Source: DASXKD01 sp963734725 (GTDB lineage Bacteria; Actinomycetota; Actinomycetes; Streptosporangiales; Streptosporangiaceae). Taken from it: a stretch of 64,000 nt of DNA. The DNA is taken from positions 372,001-436,000 of the forward strand of contig CAVTIX010000009.1 in NCBI GenBank assembly GCA_963734725.1, read 5' to 3'. The notes under the pieces are model-generated. The model did not search any database and was not told where the DNA came from. It saw only the letters and a list, made by a program, of their open reading frames with translations. This document shows positions 41,858 to 53,100 of the stretch, piece by piece. Every line of letters starts with the position of its first letter. Positions within the stretch are counted from its first letter, which is position 1. The translations under genes were made by a program, and so were the position numbers.

Positions 41858-43103
41858 TCACTTCTGGCTGGAGGCGGGGGCCGACGGCCCGGCCGCGGGG
41901 GCGGGATCGTAGTAGTGGGCGTATTGCCAGAGTCCGTGGGTGATCAGGGCGTCGTCGGGCAGCGAGGCCGAACCTGGCCGGTGCCAGCGCCTCGGCGCCC
42001 GGCGGTGGAGCACCGGTGGTGATCCAGGTGGCGAGCGCCTCGCCGAGCGCGGGTGAGGAGGAGAACCCCGAGCCGTTGCAGCCGCTGGCCACCCACAAGC
42101 CCGGCAGGCCTGGCACGGGCCCGGCAACGAACCGGCCATCGGGGCTCATGGTGAACAGCCCGCCGCGATGCTCAGCGACCGGGACGGTTCCAGGGGCTGG
42201 CGCCTCGGCGCTGACCTGGGCAGCCAGCTTGCGCAGCACGGCCAGGTCCAGCGGCACGTCATCGGTGGTGAAGGCGGGCGGCTGCTGGCGCGGGTCAACC
42301 GGCAGCGGGTTTGCCTCAAAGCCGCCGAACATCAGCCCACCGCGTGCCGGGCGCAGGTACACGGCAGCATCGACCACCCTGACGATCGGATCGGCCGGGT
42401 CGATATCGGGCGCTGGCTCGGTGATGAACAACTGATGGCGGACCGGGGCGAGCGGCACCGGCGCGCCGGCTAGTTCGGCAACCTGCCGCACCCAGCCGCC
42501 CGCCGCATCCACCACCACCGGCGCTGTAATTGCCCGGCCGACGGTCTCCACACCGGCTACCCGGCCGCCCGCGACCGGGACGCCGACAACCGGCTCGTGC
42601 TCGGCCACCACCACTCCGTGCAGCCGGCAGGCGGCCAGGTAAGCCTGGATGAGGCTGGCCGGCTCGCCGATGTAGACGTCCTCGGGGCACCACAGCGCGA
42701 ACTCCGCCCCCGCCGGCCGGTAGTAGCTGAGCCGACTGGCGACCAGCGCTGGGCCCGCTTCGCGGACGTCGGCGCCCCAGCCCCGCGACTGGGCCAGCTC
42801 CCGGGCCAGGTAGTCGCGGTGCCGGGCGGTCCGGGCGATCAGGAAGCTGCCCGAGCGCGTCACCTCCAGCGGCACCCCGGCCCAGTCGGCGAAGCTCACC
42901 GCCTGGGCCATGCTCCGCCGCGCCAGCCGCGTGCGCAGCTCGTCGGCCTGCACGGACTTGAACAGGCCCGCCGCCCGCCCTGACGCCTGGGACCCGGCCG
43001 TATGGCGTTCTGCCACCACTACCGACCGCCCCGCCAGCGCGCAATGCAGCGCGGTGCTCAAGCCAAGGGCGCCGGCCCCGATCACCACCACATCAGCGTC
43101 CAC
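41858..43103 (-). pseudogene. FAD-dependent amino-acid-oxidase-type oxidoreductase, late frameshift
   Basis: From GTG 43103 the protein begins DADVVVIGAGALGLSTAL, a Rossmann FAD site, and continues as a DAO-family (glycine/sarcosine oxidase-like) enzyme with PVRHQLFITEPAP, YLRPARGGLMFGGFE and the closing FAD loop GLWVASGCNGSGFSSSPALG. Near 41968 one extra base throws the conserved end (LWQYAHYYDP) into another frame, stopping at 41858 if corrected or 41841 if not. All FAD motifs precede the break, so activity is possible. Confidence 0.78.
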
Positions 43104-43254
43104 GACGCCAGTGTGCCCCAGCCGGTTGCCGCGTGCGCGCGATGGGAGGCTGTGCCGCCCCCGGCCGCAGCCGCCGGAACACACGCGAAAACAGGCGCAG
43201 AGGTTACCTGGCAATCGCGCCCTGACGTAGTCGACGCAGATAGAGTGGGGCGGC

Positions 43255-46200
43255 GTGCGGGACGAAGGCGGTGGCCCACGTTCAGCCGACCGGGAGGCAG
43301 TGATCCGCTCGGCGATCAGCCGCTGGCGGGTTGGCCTCATCGATACCGCGGCGGCGAACCGGCTCCTTACCTTGCGGCCGGGTAGCACAACCATGATCGA
43401 AGTAGCCCGCCCGGCGGCGGATGACGTCCTCACCCGCCTCAGGACGGGCGGATCTTTCGCGTTCCGCTCGCTGACCCCCTGGGCCGGCGCGCCGGCCACG
43501 GTGCCGCCGCCAGTCCCGTACCTCCTTGATACGAAGATGACGCCGGACGACCTTGAGGCGGCGCTCCGGGTGCTCATGCGGCGGTCAAATCAGGAGGCCG
43601 TGGAGCGGGGCGTGCCGGTCTTGTACCTGTCGTTCGGCACTTTGACCTGGGCTGACCGGGACCGGACCCGCTATGCCAGCCCATTGATGCTGGTGCCGGT
43701 CAGGCTGGTGGCCACCGAGCCCGGGCAGCCACCAATGCTGGAGCCGACCGACGATGAACCGGTCATCAACCCGGCGCTCAGGCTGGAGCTGGCCCGGGAC
43801 CGGATCACCCTTCCCCGGCCGGCTGACCTGGCGCAAGTCGCGCTGAGCGAGTTGCTGGACCGGGTCCGGGCTGCGGTAGCAGGCAAAGATGGCTGGCTGA
43901 TCAGGCGAGACCGCCGTCCTCTCGTGCTTCCCGCCCATGAAAGAAGCGATGTACCAGGATCTTCTCGAACATGAGGATCTGGCCGCGGCGCATCCGGCGG
44001 TGCAGGCCCTGGCCGGGGACGGCCCGTCCCTCGGCGCGGTCATGGGACAACTGGCCGGCGGGGGCGCAGCCGGGGAGAATCCCCCGGTGATCCTGGCCGC
44101 CGACTCCGCGCAGCGAGCCTGCATCATGGCCGCGCTCGCGGGCCGTTCGTTCACGGTGGACGGTCCCCCCGGGACGGGCAAGAGCCAGACGATCGCGAAC
44201 ATGGCCGGCGCCCTGCTGCACGCGGGCAAGACCGTGCTGGTGGTATCGGAGAAGGCTGCCGCGCTCGACGTGGTGGCCGAACGGCTGACCGGCGCCGGGC
44301 TGGGCGGGTACCTGCTGGAACTGCATTCAGACAAGGCGACACGCAAGGCGGTGGCCGCGTCGCTCGCCAGCGCTCTGGACCCGGCGCCCGCCATGCCCGC
44401 GGCGGTCCCGTCCGGGGACGCGGCGGTCCCGTCCGGGGACATCACGGCGGCCGGCCTCCAGCGAGCGGAACTCAGGGAATACGCCCATGCGGTGAACCGG
44501 GTGCGGGATCCGCTGGGGTACTCGCTGCATGACGTCCTGGCGATGATCGCCAGCCTGCGCACCGTCCCGGCGGCCCCAGCGACGGGACCAGCCCCGGCGC
44601 GCATGACCGCGGAGATGCTGGGCGAAATCGGCCGCACTGCGGCGGCCCTGGCAGCCGCCTGGCGGCCTGCCGCGGAGGGCCGGTCGTTCCCCTGGCGTGG
44701 CGTGACCGAGCGAGGGGCCATGGACAGCCGGCTCTACGAGGCGGCATCCGCGCTGGAAACGCTCGCCAGGGTGGCGCGCGGCAACCAGGTACTGGCCGAT
44801 GCCACGGGGCTGAACCGCCCGTCGGACGCGCATGCCCTCGCCCAGCTACTGGATCATCTGCTGACGTGGCCCGAGGGCATCCCGGACGAATGGCTGACAA
44901 TGGACTCACTCGACGCCGTGGACGCGGCAGTCAGCCAGGTCACCAGCGCGCTCACCGCGATCGCCGCCCGTGAGACGCAGGCGTCCCAGGCGGCCGGAGT
45001 TCCCTGGTCGGCGATACCGCAGCGGACGGCGCTGCCCGCAGCCGACGGCACGGCGCTGGCCGCGCTGAAGCCTGCCTGCGTCGATGTCAGCAGCCTGGGC
45101 GCCGAACAGATCGTCAGGCTGGCACGGGAGCTCTCGGCCACTGCTGACCTGCTGGAGAGGTGGCTCGGCACGATCTCCGGGCTGGCCGCCACCCTCGGCT
45201 TGCAGCGCCCGGTGACCTTCTCCAACGCCAATGATCTGTTGACCGTCGCCCGGCTCATCGGAGAACTCGACCGGCCCGAACGAGCGTGGCTCTCGGTTGC
45301 CGGTCAGCGCGCCGCCAGCAATGCGGCGCAGGCCCTCTACGATGCCCACCGCGCGCTGGCCGAGGCGGAAGCCGCCGCCCGCAGCTACTTCACCCCCGAC
45401 GCGCTTCGCCAGGACGTAACCGGGCTGGCGACGCGGTTTGCGAACGACTATCAGGGCCTTGGCAAGATCTCCGCGGCCTACCGGGCCGACAAACGGGTTG
45501 TGGCGGCCTTCACCAGGGAGGGGACGGCCGAAGAGACGGCCCAGGGGCAGCTCGGGCTCGCCGCCGCGTGGAAGAACGCGGCGGAAGCGCTTGCCGCCGC
45601 CGAATCGAGGCACGCCGCGCTGCTCGGCCCCCACTACGCCGGGCGGGCCACCGACTTCATCCGGCTTGACCGGGCGCTCACCAATGCGGCCACCGCCGTG
45701 CGCTGCGCGCGCGGTCAGGACCTTTCGCGGGCCGCTGACTACATCTCCCGGGAAGCGGCGCCGAACGGGGCCGTGAGCGGCACTGTGACGGAGGCGAGCC
45801 AGTACCTGTCCGCCTGGCAGGCGGCGCTGGCGTCCCCGCCCGCGATCGCCCCGCGGCCGGAACTGCAGGACGGCGCCATCTGGGAAGCGATCGGATGGCT
45901 GCGGGCCCACCTCGTGCCGTTGCGCGCGGCGAGCGAGTTCACCCGTTCGCTCGATGAGGTTGCGGGCAGGCCTCTCACGTTCGGCCAGGCCCGCCAACTG
46001 GTCGCCTTGCGGGAGACGGCGGAGACTGCGCGCGCGCAGTTGGCCGCGCGGGATGCGATCTTCCAGGACGTGTGCGGGCAACTCTACGCGGGCGCCGCGA
46101 CCGACGTCATGGCGCTGCGGGACGCCCTGCAGTGGGCGCGCCGCCTGCGCACGATGATCACCGGGGGATCCGGGCCGCTCACCCCGGCATACCTCGACGC

Positions 46201-47730
46201 GGTCGAAAGCGCTGTGCCAGCCGACCGTCTGGCCAAAGCCGCCGACGCGTGGCAGGAAGCATGCGCGGCACTGCTGGCGGCGTTCAGCCCGGAGCGCCGC
46301 CCGGGACTCGGGGCCGAACTCGACCACTATTCGGCCGGCTATCAGCTGCTCGAGGCCATGTTCAACGACCCAGGCGGGCGCGACGTATGGCATGCCTACC
46401 AGGCGGCCCGCGCCTCCCTGGCCGGCCACGGCATGGCTGCGGCCATTGACTTCTGCATGGCAGAACGAATCGAGCCCGCCCGGGTCCCCCAGGTGCTCGA
46501 GCGCGCGCTTCTGCAGGAATGGGCTGACTACCAACTGCGGAGCGACCCGGCTCTCGCCCCCCTGCGGACCGCTGGCCCTGACAAGCTGGTCAACAGGTAC
46601 CAGCAGCTGGACCGAGCCCTGATCACGGCAGCAGCCGAAGACGTCATCGGCGCTTGCAATCGCCGGCGCCCGCGCAACGACACCACCGAGTCCGCCCTCA
46701 TCCGCATGGAGGCAGCCAAGAAAACCGGGCACATGCCGGCATGCGAGCTTCTCGACCAGGCCCGCCACCTCATCCAGGTAGTCAAGCCGTGCATACTGAC
46801 GACCCCGCTGGCGGTCAGCCAGTACCTCCCGGCCGGCCTGAGCTTCGATGTCGTTGTCTTCGACGAGGCCAGCCGAATCAGCCCGGCCGATGCGGTCAAT
46901 GGCATATACCGGGCCAATTCCGTGATCCTGGCCGGGGACCAGAGGCAACTGCCACCGGCCGGCGGCTGCAGCAGCATTGCCTCAGGCGATGGCGAGCAGT
47001 GGCCGGCCGTAATCGAAGGGACCTCCGATCTTGAGTCGGTCTTCGATATCGCGAAGCGATCCGGTGTGTTCGGCGATCTCGCGCTGCCCTGGCATTACCG
47101 GTCCCAGCACAAGGCGCTGATCGCGTTTCCCAACGCGGCGTTCTACGACGGCTGCCTGCGCCCCGTGCCCGGCGGCGGACCGGTAGCCAGCGGGGGGCCG
47201 GAAGCCGGTATCGAGCTGTTCTATGCCGAGGGGACCTACCGGGGCCCGACCGCGCGAGACAACCCCAGCGAGGCCGCCCGCGTGGCGCAGCGGGTCATCT
47301 ACCACTACACCAACCGCCCGGATCTCAGCCTGGGCGTGGTGACGTTCAGCGAGGCACAGGCCGAGGCCATCGAGACGGCCGTCGGCAAGGCCCGCAAGCT
47401 GCACCCCGGCCTGGACCGGTTCTTCAGCGCCGACCGGCTGCGCGGGTTCTTCGTCAAGAGCGCAGTGGCCGCGCAAGGCGACGAACGGGACGTGCTGATC
47501 TTGTCCGTCGGCTACGGGCCAGACGAGAAGGGCCAGGTCACCAAGGACTTTGGCCCGCTGAGGGGACCAGCCGGGTGGCGCCTGCTCAACGTGGCCATCA
47601 CCCGTGCCCGCTACCGTGCCGAAATCGTCAGCAGCATCCGCGCCGACGATATCCCCGAATCCGTCACCGGCGACGGCGTGCAGCACCTCCGCCGCTACCT
47701 CGACTACGCCGCCGAGGCTTGTCCGGCAGC
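43255..47730 (+). pseudogene. DUF4011/COG1112 superfamily 1 helicase, frameshifted and cut by IS110
   Basis: The first frame (43255-43910) is a DUF4011 N-terminus (SRWRVGLIDTAAANRLLTL, LYLSFGTLTW). Near 43910 a one-base loss shifts the frame; the second part (GETAVLSCFP, MKEAMYQDLLEHEDLA) runs to 47752. Walker A DGPPGTGKSQTIAN lies near 44160, a long helical insert follows, then Walker B VVFDEASRISP (46857), GDQRQLPP (46936), WHYRSQHKAL (47092) and motif VI VAITRARYRAE (47590). The usual C-terminal nuclease region (DUF3320/Vsr type) is missing because IS110 starts at about 47730. COG1112 helicases are found in antiphage systems such as Mokosh. Confidence 0.85.
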
Positions 47731-47732
47731 TA

Positions 47733-49028
47733 CTACCGCGCGCGTAACGTAAGTATCTGGTAACTGACAGCGAAAAAACGGCATACGAATTCTTCGCTGT
47801 AACGGGCGGTGCGGTCGGCGAGCAGGTGCCAGACGATGACCAGGATGGATCTTGCGATGGCGACCAGGGCTTTGAGCTTGCCGCGCCGCTTGACCAGGCG
47901 CCTGTAGCGTTCGCCGAGGAAGGTGTCGGTCTTGGCGGCCGCGGCGGCGGCCTCGCCGAGGATTCCCTTGAGGTAGGGGTTGCCCTTGCCGGTGTGCCCG
48001 GCGCGGCTGCGGGGGCCGGACTGGACGGTGCGGGGGCTGATCTTGGCCCAGGACACCAGGTGGCCGGGAGTGGGGAAGACGCTCATGTGCAGCCCGATCT
48101 CGGCGATGATCACCTGGGCGGCGTCGCGGCCGATGCCGGTGACCTCGTCGAGGCGGCCGACGGCGGGCAGTACTGGCGCGCCTTCGCCGTGCCCGGCGGC
48201 CGGGCCGGTGGTGCCGTCGGCGTCGATGCCCTGAGCGGCGGGGATCGCGGCGATCAGCTCCTCGATCCGGGTGGTGAGCTTGCCGATCTGGGCGGTCAGC
48301 GCGTCGATCTGGTCCAGCAGCATCCGGGCCAGCTCGCCGTGATGGTCGTCGAACTTCCCGTTCAGCGCCTCGACCAGCCGGTCGTGCTTGGCCTTCATCT
48401 TGCCGCGGGCCAGCCCGGCCAGCACGTGCGGGTTCCGCTCGCCGGCGATCAGGGCCTCCAGCATGTCGCGGACCGATAGCGTGTCCAGCTTGCTGGCCAC
48501 GGCTGAGACCTTAATCAGCGCGTCCTCCAGCAGTTTCTCCAGCCGCGAGTAGTGCCGGGTGCGCTCGCGGGTCAGGTCGGTCCGCAGCCGGGTGTAGTCG
48601 CGCAGCTGCCGGATCTCGGCCGGGGGGACGAACGAGGGCCGCAGCAGCCCCCGCTCGGTGCACTTGGCCTGCCACACGCAGTCGAGTTTGTCTGTCTTGG
48701 GCCTGCCGGGCGCTTGCCTCAGGTCCTGCGCCCGGACCAGCTGCACCTCCAGTCCGCCCGCTTCCAGCAGGTAGAACCAGATTCGCCAGTAATCAGAGGT
48801 CGATTCCAGGGTGACTTTCTCGATTCCCTCGGCCACCAGGTGATCAGCAAGCTCCAGGATCGCGTTCGTGGTCGCGTCCACCTGCCACACCCGGGTACGG
48901 CGCTTGCCCGGCTGGCCCTCCCGCGGGACGCGGGTGCACACCATCCCCGACGCCTTGGCCACATCGACCGCGGCCACCCGCTCCAGGATCTGCTCGTACC
49001 CCTCGTCCTCGACCTCCTGCGGTTCCAT
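47733..49028 (-). CDS. IS110-family transposase
   Basis: About 431 residues with an N-terminal DEDD RuvC-like domain (AAVDVAKASGMVC with the first Asp, TLESTSDYWRIWF with the Glu, PGRPKTDKLDCVWQAK with the Asp pair) and a C-terminal Tnp_20 domain (LDEVTGIGRDAAQVIIAEI, SWAKISPRTVQSG, GNPYLKGILGEAA) that carries the catalytic Ser. ATG 49028 lies about 10 bases after AAGGAG; ATG 49058 is possible. The frame looks intact, so the element may be active. It ends exactly where the helicase gene loses its C-terminus. Confidence 0.93.
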   Translation of the reverse strand: MEPQEVEDEGYEQILERVAAVDVAKASGMVCTRVPREGQPGKRRTRVWQVDATTNAILELADHLVAEGIEKVTLESTSDYWRIWFYLLEAGGLEVQLVRAQDLRQAPGRPKTDKLDCVWQAKCTERGLLRPSFVPPAEIRQLRDYTRLRTDLTRERTRHYSRLEKLLEDALIKVSAVASKLDTLSVRDMLEALIAGERNPHVLAGLARGKMKAKHDRLVEALNGKFDDHHGELARMLLDQIDALTAQIGKLTTRIEELIAAIPAAQGIDADGTTGPAAGHGEGAPVLPAVGRLDEVTGIGRDAAQVIIAEIGLHMSVFPTPGHLVSWAKISPRTVQSGPRSRAGHTGKGNPYLKGILGEAAAAAAKTDTFLGERYRRLVKRRGKLKALVAIARSILVIVWHLLADRTARYSEEFVCRFFAVSYQILTLRAR

Positions 49029-49260
49029 CACCGCGACCATCTCCTTGCATGCCATCACTACCGGACAGGCGACAAGGGATGCCCGCGGGGTCCCGGTCGG
49101 TAAACCGAAGTCTGACCGGCGTGCTCATGGCAACAGTGCGCGACCCGTAGGTCAAGACCCCGCGCCAGACTAGCCCGCGGGCTCACGTCCCAGAAAAGTA
49201 CCGGCGTCGGCGGACAACCCGCCCCCGATTTTCACGCCGTCGCGGCGTCCCCCGCAGGGG
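49029..49260 (-). ncRNA. IS110 non-coding end: candidate bridge RNA region
   Basis: About 200 bp with no gene lie upstream of the transposase, between it and the IS1634 relic. IS110-group elements encode, in their upstream non-coding end, a bridge RNA that selects target and donor DNA. The size and place fit, and hairpin-forming stretches are visible (for example GGTCTTGACC near 49150-49165 and CCGGTCGGTAAACCG near 49096). The exact element boundary and the guide loops are not resolved here, so this is a position-based inference. Confidence 0.4.
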
Positions 49261-49355
49261 ATACGGAGACTAGCCCGAAGTTGCGCCCGGTTGGGTAGGG
49301 GATTTGCTGGGCTTGACGTGGCGGTTTGGCTGCCAGGGGCGCCTGGGTGTTCTGG

Positions 49356-50905
49356 CTACTTCAAGGCGAGCGGGATGGGGGCGCCGATGAGGTCGAATGC
49401 CTCGCGCTGGGCGCTGGTCGGCTCGGCGAGCATAGGCACGGTGGCGCTGGCGCCGGCGAAGCGGACTTGGTTGCGGGTGAGGGTGGCCAGGTGGGCCAGG
49501 AGGCCGCGGAAGCTGCGGTAGGAGCGGCCGTATTCGTCGTGCTGGCGGGAGGCCTTGGCGGCGGCGCGGGCCGACCGGGTGGCCGGGAGCACGGGGTCGG
49601 CGGAGGCGGGCGGGTCCTCGTCGGTGAAGGTCAGCGGCGCCCAGGCGCGGCGCAGGTGCCAGGTGAGGTAGCAGGCGAGCATGCAGATCAGCACGTGCGC
49701 CTTGACGCGGTCTTCCAGGCGGTGCCAGATGGGCCGCAGGTCCAGGTCGTCGGCCTTGATGCGACCGGAAGTCCCGCTCGACATATTTGAGGTTCTTGTA
49801 GGCGGTGACCACCCCGGGCGCATCGAGCTGGGTGGCCGGGACGGGGGTGCGCAGCACGTAAAACCCGTCCAGGGCGGCTTCCTCCTCGATCCGGGCCTGG
49901 TTGCGGGTGATGGCCAGGCTGGTATCAGTGATCTCGATGGTGAAGTGCTTGCGGGTGTTGTACTTGCTGATCACCTTGCCCACGGCCATGCCGATCTCGG
50001 CGGCGCCGGTGAGCCTGCCCGCGGCGACGCGGGCGATGACCGGGGCCAGCAGCTTCTCGGTGGCGGCCAGGAGCTCGCCGCGGGTGCGGGCCGGTCGGCG
50101 GCCAGGGCGGGGTTGCGGCAGGCGACCAGCCGCTCGCCGGGGTAGTCCGGGCTGGTGATCTCGGCCAGGTTCTGCTCGTCGAAGAGGCTGAGCTGCAGCG
50201 GGCCGTCCTCGGCCATGAGCTTGCGGATGGCCGGGGCGCGCAGCGCGGTGATCCACCCATAGGCGCCGCCGGGCGGCCCGCCGCCATCGTCTGTGGCGTT
50301 CAGCGCCTCGATCCGGGCCGAGGTGATCATCCCCCGGTCGCCGACCATGACCATCTCGGCCAGCCCGAACTTGTCCCGGATGACCTGCACGATCTCGGTG
50401 AACGCGGCCGGATCGCCGGTGGCCCGGGGAAGACCCGCACCGCGACCGGGCGGCCCGCAGGGTCGGTGAGCAGCCCGTACTCGATCTGCAGCTTGCCTTT
50501 CTTGCCGTCCCGGGAGTAGCCCCGGGCGGCCAGCGGGCAGTGCGTGCCTTCCATCCACGAGGACGACAGGTCAAACAGCGCCATCCGCGCCGGGTTCGCC
50601 CCCAGGCCCAGGTGCCGGGCCGCGAGCCGTTTCTCGATCTGCTCCTGCCGGCGCTCCAGCCAGTCCATCGCCGCGTAGATGTCGTCGGTGGAGGCAGCGC
50701 CCAGGTCGGCGCCCAGGGTGGTGTCGGCCCACCAGGTCAGCGTGGACAGCTTAGAAGCCGGGGCCACCACCCGGGCGGTGATCAGCGCCAGCGCCAAGTC
50801 CCGTTCCCGGCACGCCACCGTTACTACCCTGAGTACCTTCACCAGCACCGATCCCAACGTGACAGGCAACAGCCCCTGTGAATCGACGAGCCTGACCATC
50901 ACCAA
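49356..50905 (-). pseudogene. Decayed IS1634-family transposase
   Basis: Pieces of one IS4-like DDE transposase occur in successive minus-strand frames. The first (from 50905) has ERDLALALITARVVAPASK, DDIYAAMDWLERRQEQIE and MALFDLSSSWMEG. The second, to about 50070, has VMVGDRGMITSARIEALNA. The third has NTRKHFTIEITDTSLAITR and FYVLRTPVPATQLDAPGV. The fourth, ending at 49356, has RIKADDLDLRPIWHRLEDRV and LAHLATLTRNQVRF. At least three frameshifts and a missing N-terminus make it inactive. Confidence 0.85.
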
Positions 50906-50955
50906 CTGAACCCGGACGGGGACCCGGCTCAGGCCGGAACCCGGACCGGAAGAAG

Positions 50956-50977
50956 GGGGCCGGAATCAACCGGCCCC
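50956..50977 (-). terminator. Hairpin terminator after the folate cyclo-ligase gene
   Basis: GGGGCCGG (50956-50963) and CCGGCCCC (50970-50977) form a perfect 8-bp stem with a 6-nt loop, 61 bp past the stop of the minus-strand gene at 51039. There is no T-tract. Confidence 0.65.
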
Positions 50978-51038
50978 TTCACCATTTCACGAGATCAGAC
51001 CGAGGCGGCTGGGCTGCGCTGGATGACGGTGGCAGGCG

Positions 51039-51767
51039 TCAGGCGCGCATGGCGGCGGCCCGCGCGGCGAGCACCGGGATCGCCGCGATCTTGGCGGCGG
51101 TCAGGTTGTTCCAGTAGAGGCCGGTCGGGCGCCGCTGCGGCTCGCATTCGATCACTTCGTCCGGCGTGACGATCAGGTTGACGCTGAAGTCATGCTCGGT
51201 CTCGGGCAAGGCATCGTCGATCACCTGGAGCGGGTGGACGGTCGTCACGATCACGGTGCTCGGCCCGATCCGGCCGGCCTCCTGGAGCAGCGCGACCGCG
51301 ATGTCGGAGTAGCCCGCGCCCTTCCCCAGCCGGCTGCCCCGCCGGTTCACCGCGACGCTGCCGCAGACCACCACGTTGACCCGGCGCATGTCCTCGACGG
51401 CGACCTTCCGGGCGTGGCGGGCCGCGTGGTCCCTGGTTGCCGCCTCGGCGGGTGCGGCGGCGAGTCCCGCCGGATCAAGGACGAAGAACGGCAGCTCGGC
51501 AGCCAGCTTGGGCACCGCCACGTACAGCAGCTTCCCGTCCCGCAGCGCCCGTTCCCGTACCGGCTGCTGGGCGCGGTCCGGGACGGCCTTGACGACCTGG
51601 GCGGCCCGCCACTCGGTCAGCCCGGCGAGCCGGTCCGCGGCAGCCTCGGCCCCGACGAAGGCCGGGATGTATCCGTGCACCCCACGCTCGACGACGCGTT
51701 CGGCTACCAGCAGATCCCATACCCGCCTGCGGATCGCCTGCTTCGCCTCGTCGACTCCTGCGCTCAC
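51039..51767 (-). CDS. 5-formyltetrahydrofolate cyclo-ligase family protein
   Basis: A 242-residue protein of the 5-FCL fold. The start AKQAIRRRVWDLLVAERV and the phosphate-binding loop GSRLGKGAGYSDIAVALL (about 155-172) with VIVTTVHPLQVIDDALPET are characteristic. The enzyme converts 5-formyl-THF to methenyl-THF using ATP; distant members act on other substrates, and the N-terminal basic residues fit the ATP site. It faces the RodZ-like gene divergently and ends at a hairpin. Confidence 0.85.
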   Translation of the reverse strand: MSAGVDEAKQAIRRRVWDLLVAERVVERGVHGYIPAFVGAEAAADRLAGLTEWRAAQVVKAVPDRAQQPVRERALRDGKLLYVAVPKLAAELPFFVLDPAGLAAAPAEAATRDHAARHARKVAVEDMRRVNVVVCGSVAVNRRGSRLGKGAGYSDIAVALLQEAGRIGPSTVIVTTVHPLQVIDDALPETEHDFSVNLIVTPDEVIECEPQRRPTGLYWNNLTAAKIAAIPVLAARAAAMRA

Positions 51768-51929
51768 CGCTCATCACTCTAGAGGAGGATGCTCCTTGAC
51801 GGGATTCGGGTACGGGGATGCCGATTCCGTGGCGGCCATGGGGGCAAGGAAATAGCGGGACCACCCATTCGCGGCGAGCGGTGAGTGCGGCGGGGCGTGA
51901 ATGCGGCGGCAGAGCAGTGGAGGCGAAGC

Positions 51930-53036
51930 GTGCCGATCGGTGAAACCCTGGCGCAAGCGAGGCGCCAGGCCGACCTGACCGTGGCCGAGGTCAGCCTGCA
52001 GACCCGCATCAGGGAAACGATCATCAGGAAGATCGAGGAAGACGACTACTCCGAGTGCGGCGGCGACTTCTACACGCGGGGGCACATCCGCGCCATCGCC
52101 AAGGTGGTCGGCGCCGACCCCGAGCCGCTGATCCAGGAGTACGACACGCGGCACCGCGCACCAGGCGCGGTCGGGACGGTCAGCCTGGACGAACTGCTGG
52201 CCACCTCGGCACACGCCGGGCACTGGCACCGGCCGGGCCGACCCGGGGCCCGGGCAACGGGGCCGGGCCCGCCAGCCTGGCACAAGGTTAGCCCGGGCGT
52301 GGCAGGCAACCGGGTGGCGTCCGGGCACCAGGGGCGGCGCCGGACGGTGAACTGGGCCGTGTTCGTGGGCCTGGCACTGGCGGTGGTAACGCTGGGTTTC
52401 GTGGCGCTGCGCCTCCTGGCGGGCGGGCCGCGCGCACCCGCTCCGTCTGCGGCGGGAACTCATGCGGCGGTCGGCCACACTGCCGGGCACGGCCGGCCCA
52501 GCCCGGCGGCAAGGGCCAGCTATCCAGCGGTGGCGCCGTCACCGGCCGCGAAGGTCAGCACTTCACAGGCGCCGTCCCCGACGCCCGGCCATCGGGCCCA
52601 GTCGCTGGCACCGGCTCGGGCGACGGCGTTCGGTCCGAACGGCGGCGACAACTCCCAGCTTGCCCACCTGGTCCTCGGCCGGCGACACGCGGCAGGCTGG
52701 CACAGCGACTGGTACACCTCGGCCCGCTTCGGCAACCTGTACCCGGGCACCGGCCTGCTGCTGAACATGGGCCGGACCGTCACCATCACCAGGGCGCGGA
52801 TCAACCTCGGCAACACCGCCGGCGCCACTCTCCAGCTGCGCGTGGGCAGCAGGCCCGCGCTGGCCCACATGCGAGCCGTCGCCCACGCATCCGGCACGGG
52901 CGGAGTGGTGCGGCTCCACCTCGCCCGCCCGGCGCGCGGCCGCTACGTCCTGGTCTGGTTCACCAGGCTGCCGAGGAATCGGTCCGGCGCCTTCCAGGCC
53001 CACGTCCACCACGTCAGCCTGAAGGGCCACCGGTGA
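51930..53036 (+). CDS. RodZ-like HTH membrane protein with discoidin-like C-terminal domain
   Basis: A 368-residue protein from GTG 51930, after GGAGGCGAAGC; an upstream ATG at 51885 has no such site. Residues 1-72 are a Cro-like HTH_25 domain (IGETLAQARRQADLTVAEVS and RGHIRAIAKVVGADPE). A linker is followed by one membrane helix (WAVFVGLALAVVTLGFVALR, about 147-166), a Pro/Ala/Ser-rich stalk, and an extracytoplasmic beta-rich domain (about 255-368) with FGNLYPGTGLLLNMG and VTITRARINLG. It probably links cytoplasmic organisation to the cell wall. Confidence 0.85.
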   Translation: MPIGETLAQARRQADLTVAEVSLQTRIRETIIRKIEEDDYSECGGDFYTRGHIRAIAKVVGADPEPLIQEYDTRHRAPGAVGTVSLDELLATSAHAGHWHRPGRPGARATGPGPPAWHKVSPGVAGNRVASGHQGRRRTVNWAVFVGLALAVVTLGFVALRLLAGGPRAPAPSAAGTHAAVGHTAGHGRPSPAARASYPAVAPSPAAKVSTSQAPSPTPGHRAQSLAPARATAFGPNGGDNSQLAHLVLGRRHAAGWHSDWYTSARFGNLYPGTGLLLNMGRTVTITRARINLGNTAGATLQLRVGSRPALAHMRAVAHASGTGGVVRLHLARPARGRYVLVWFTRLPRNRSGAFQAHVHHVSLKGHR

Positions 53037-53100
53037 CGCGCCTACCGGCCCCCGGCGATCGCGGACCCGCCGCTCGGGCCGGGTGACGGATACCGGGTTC

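Noticed and set aside
44906..46948. 680-residue minus-strand frame opposite the helicase
   Set aside because: Antisense shadow. The plus strand carries all helicase motifs in register.
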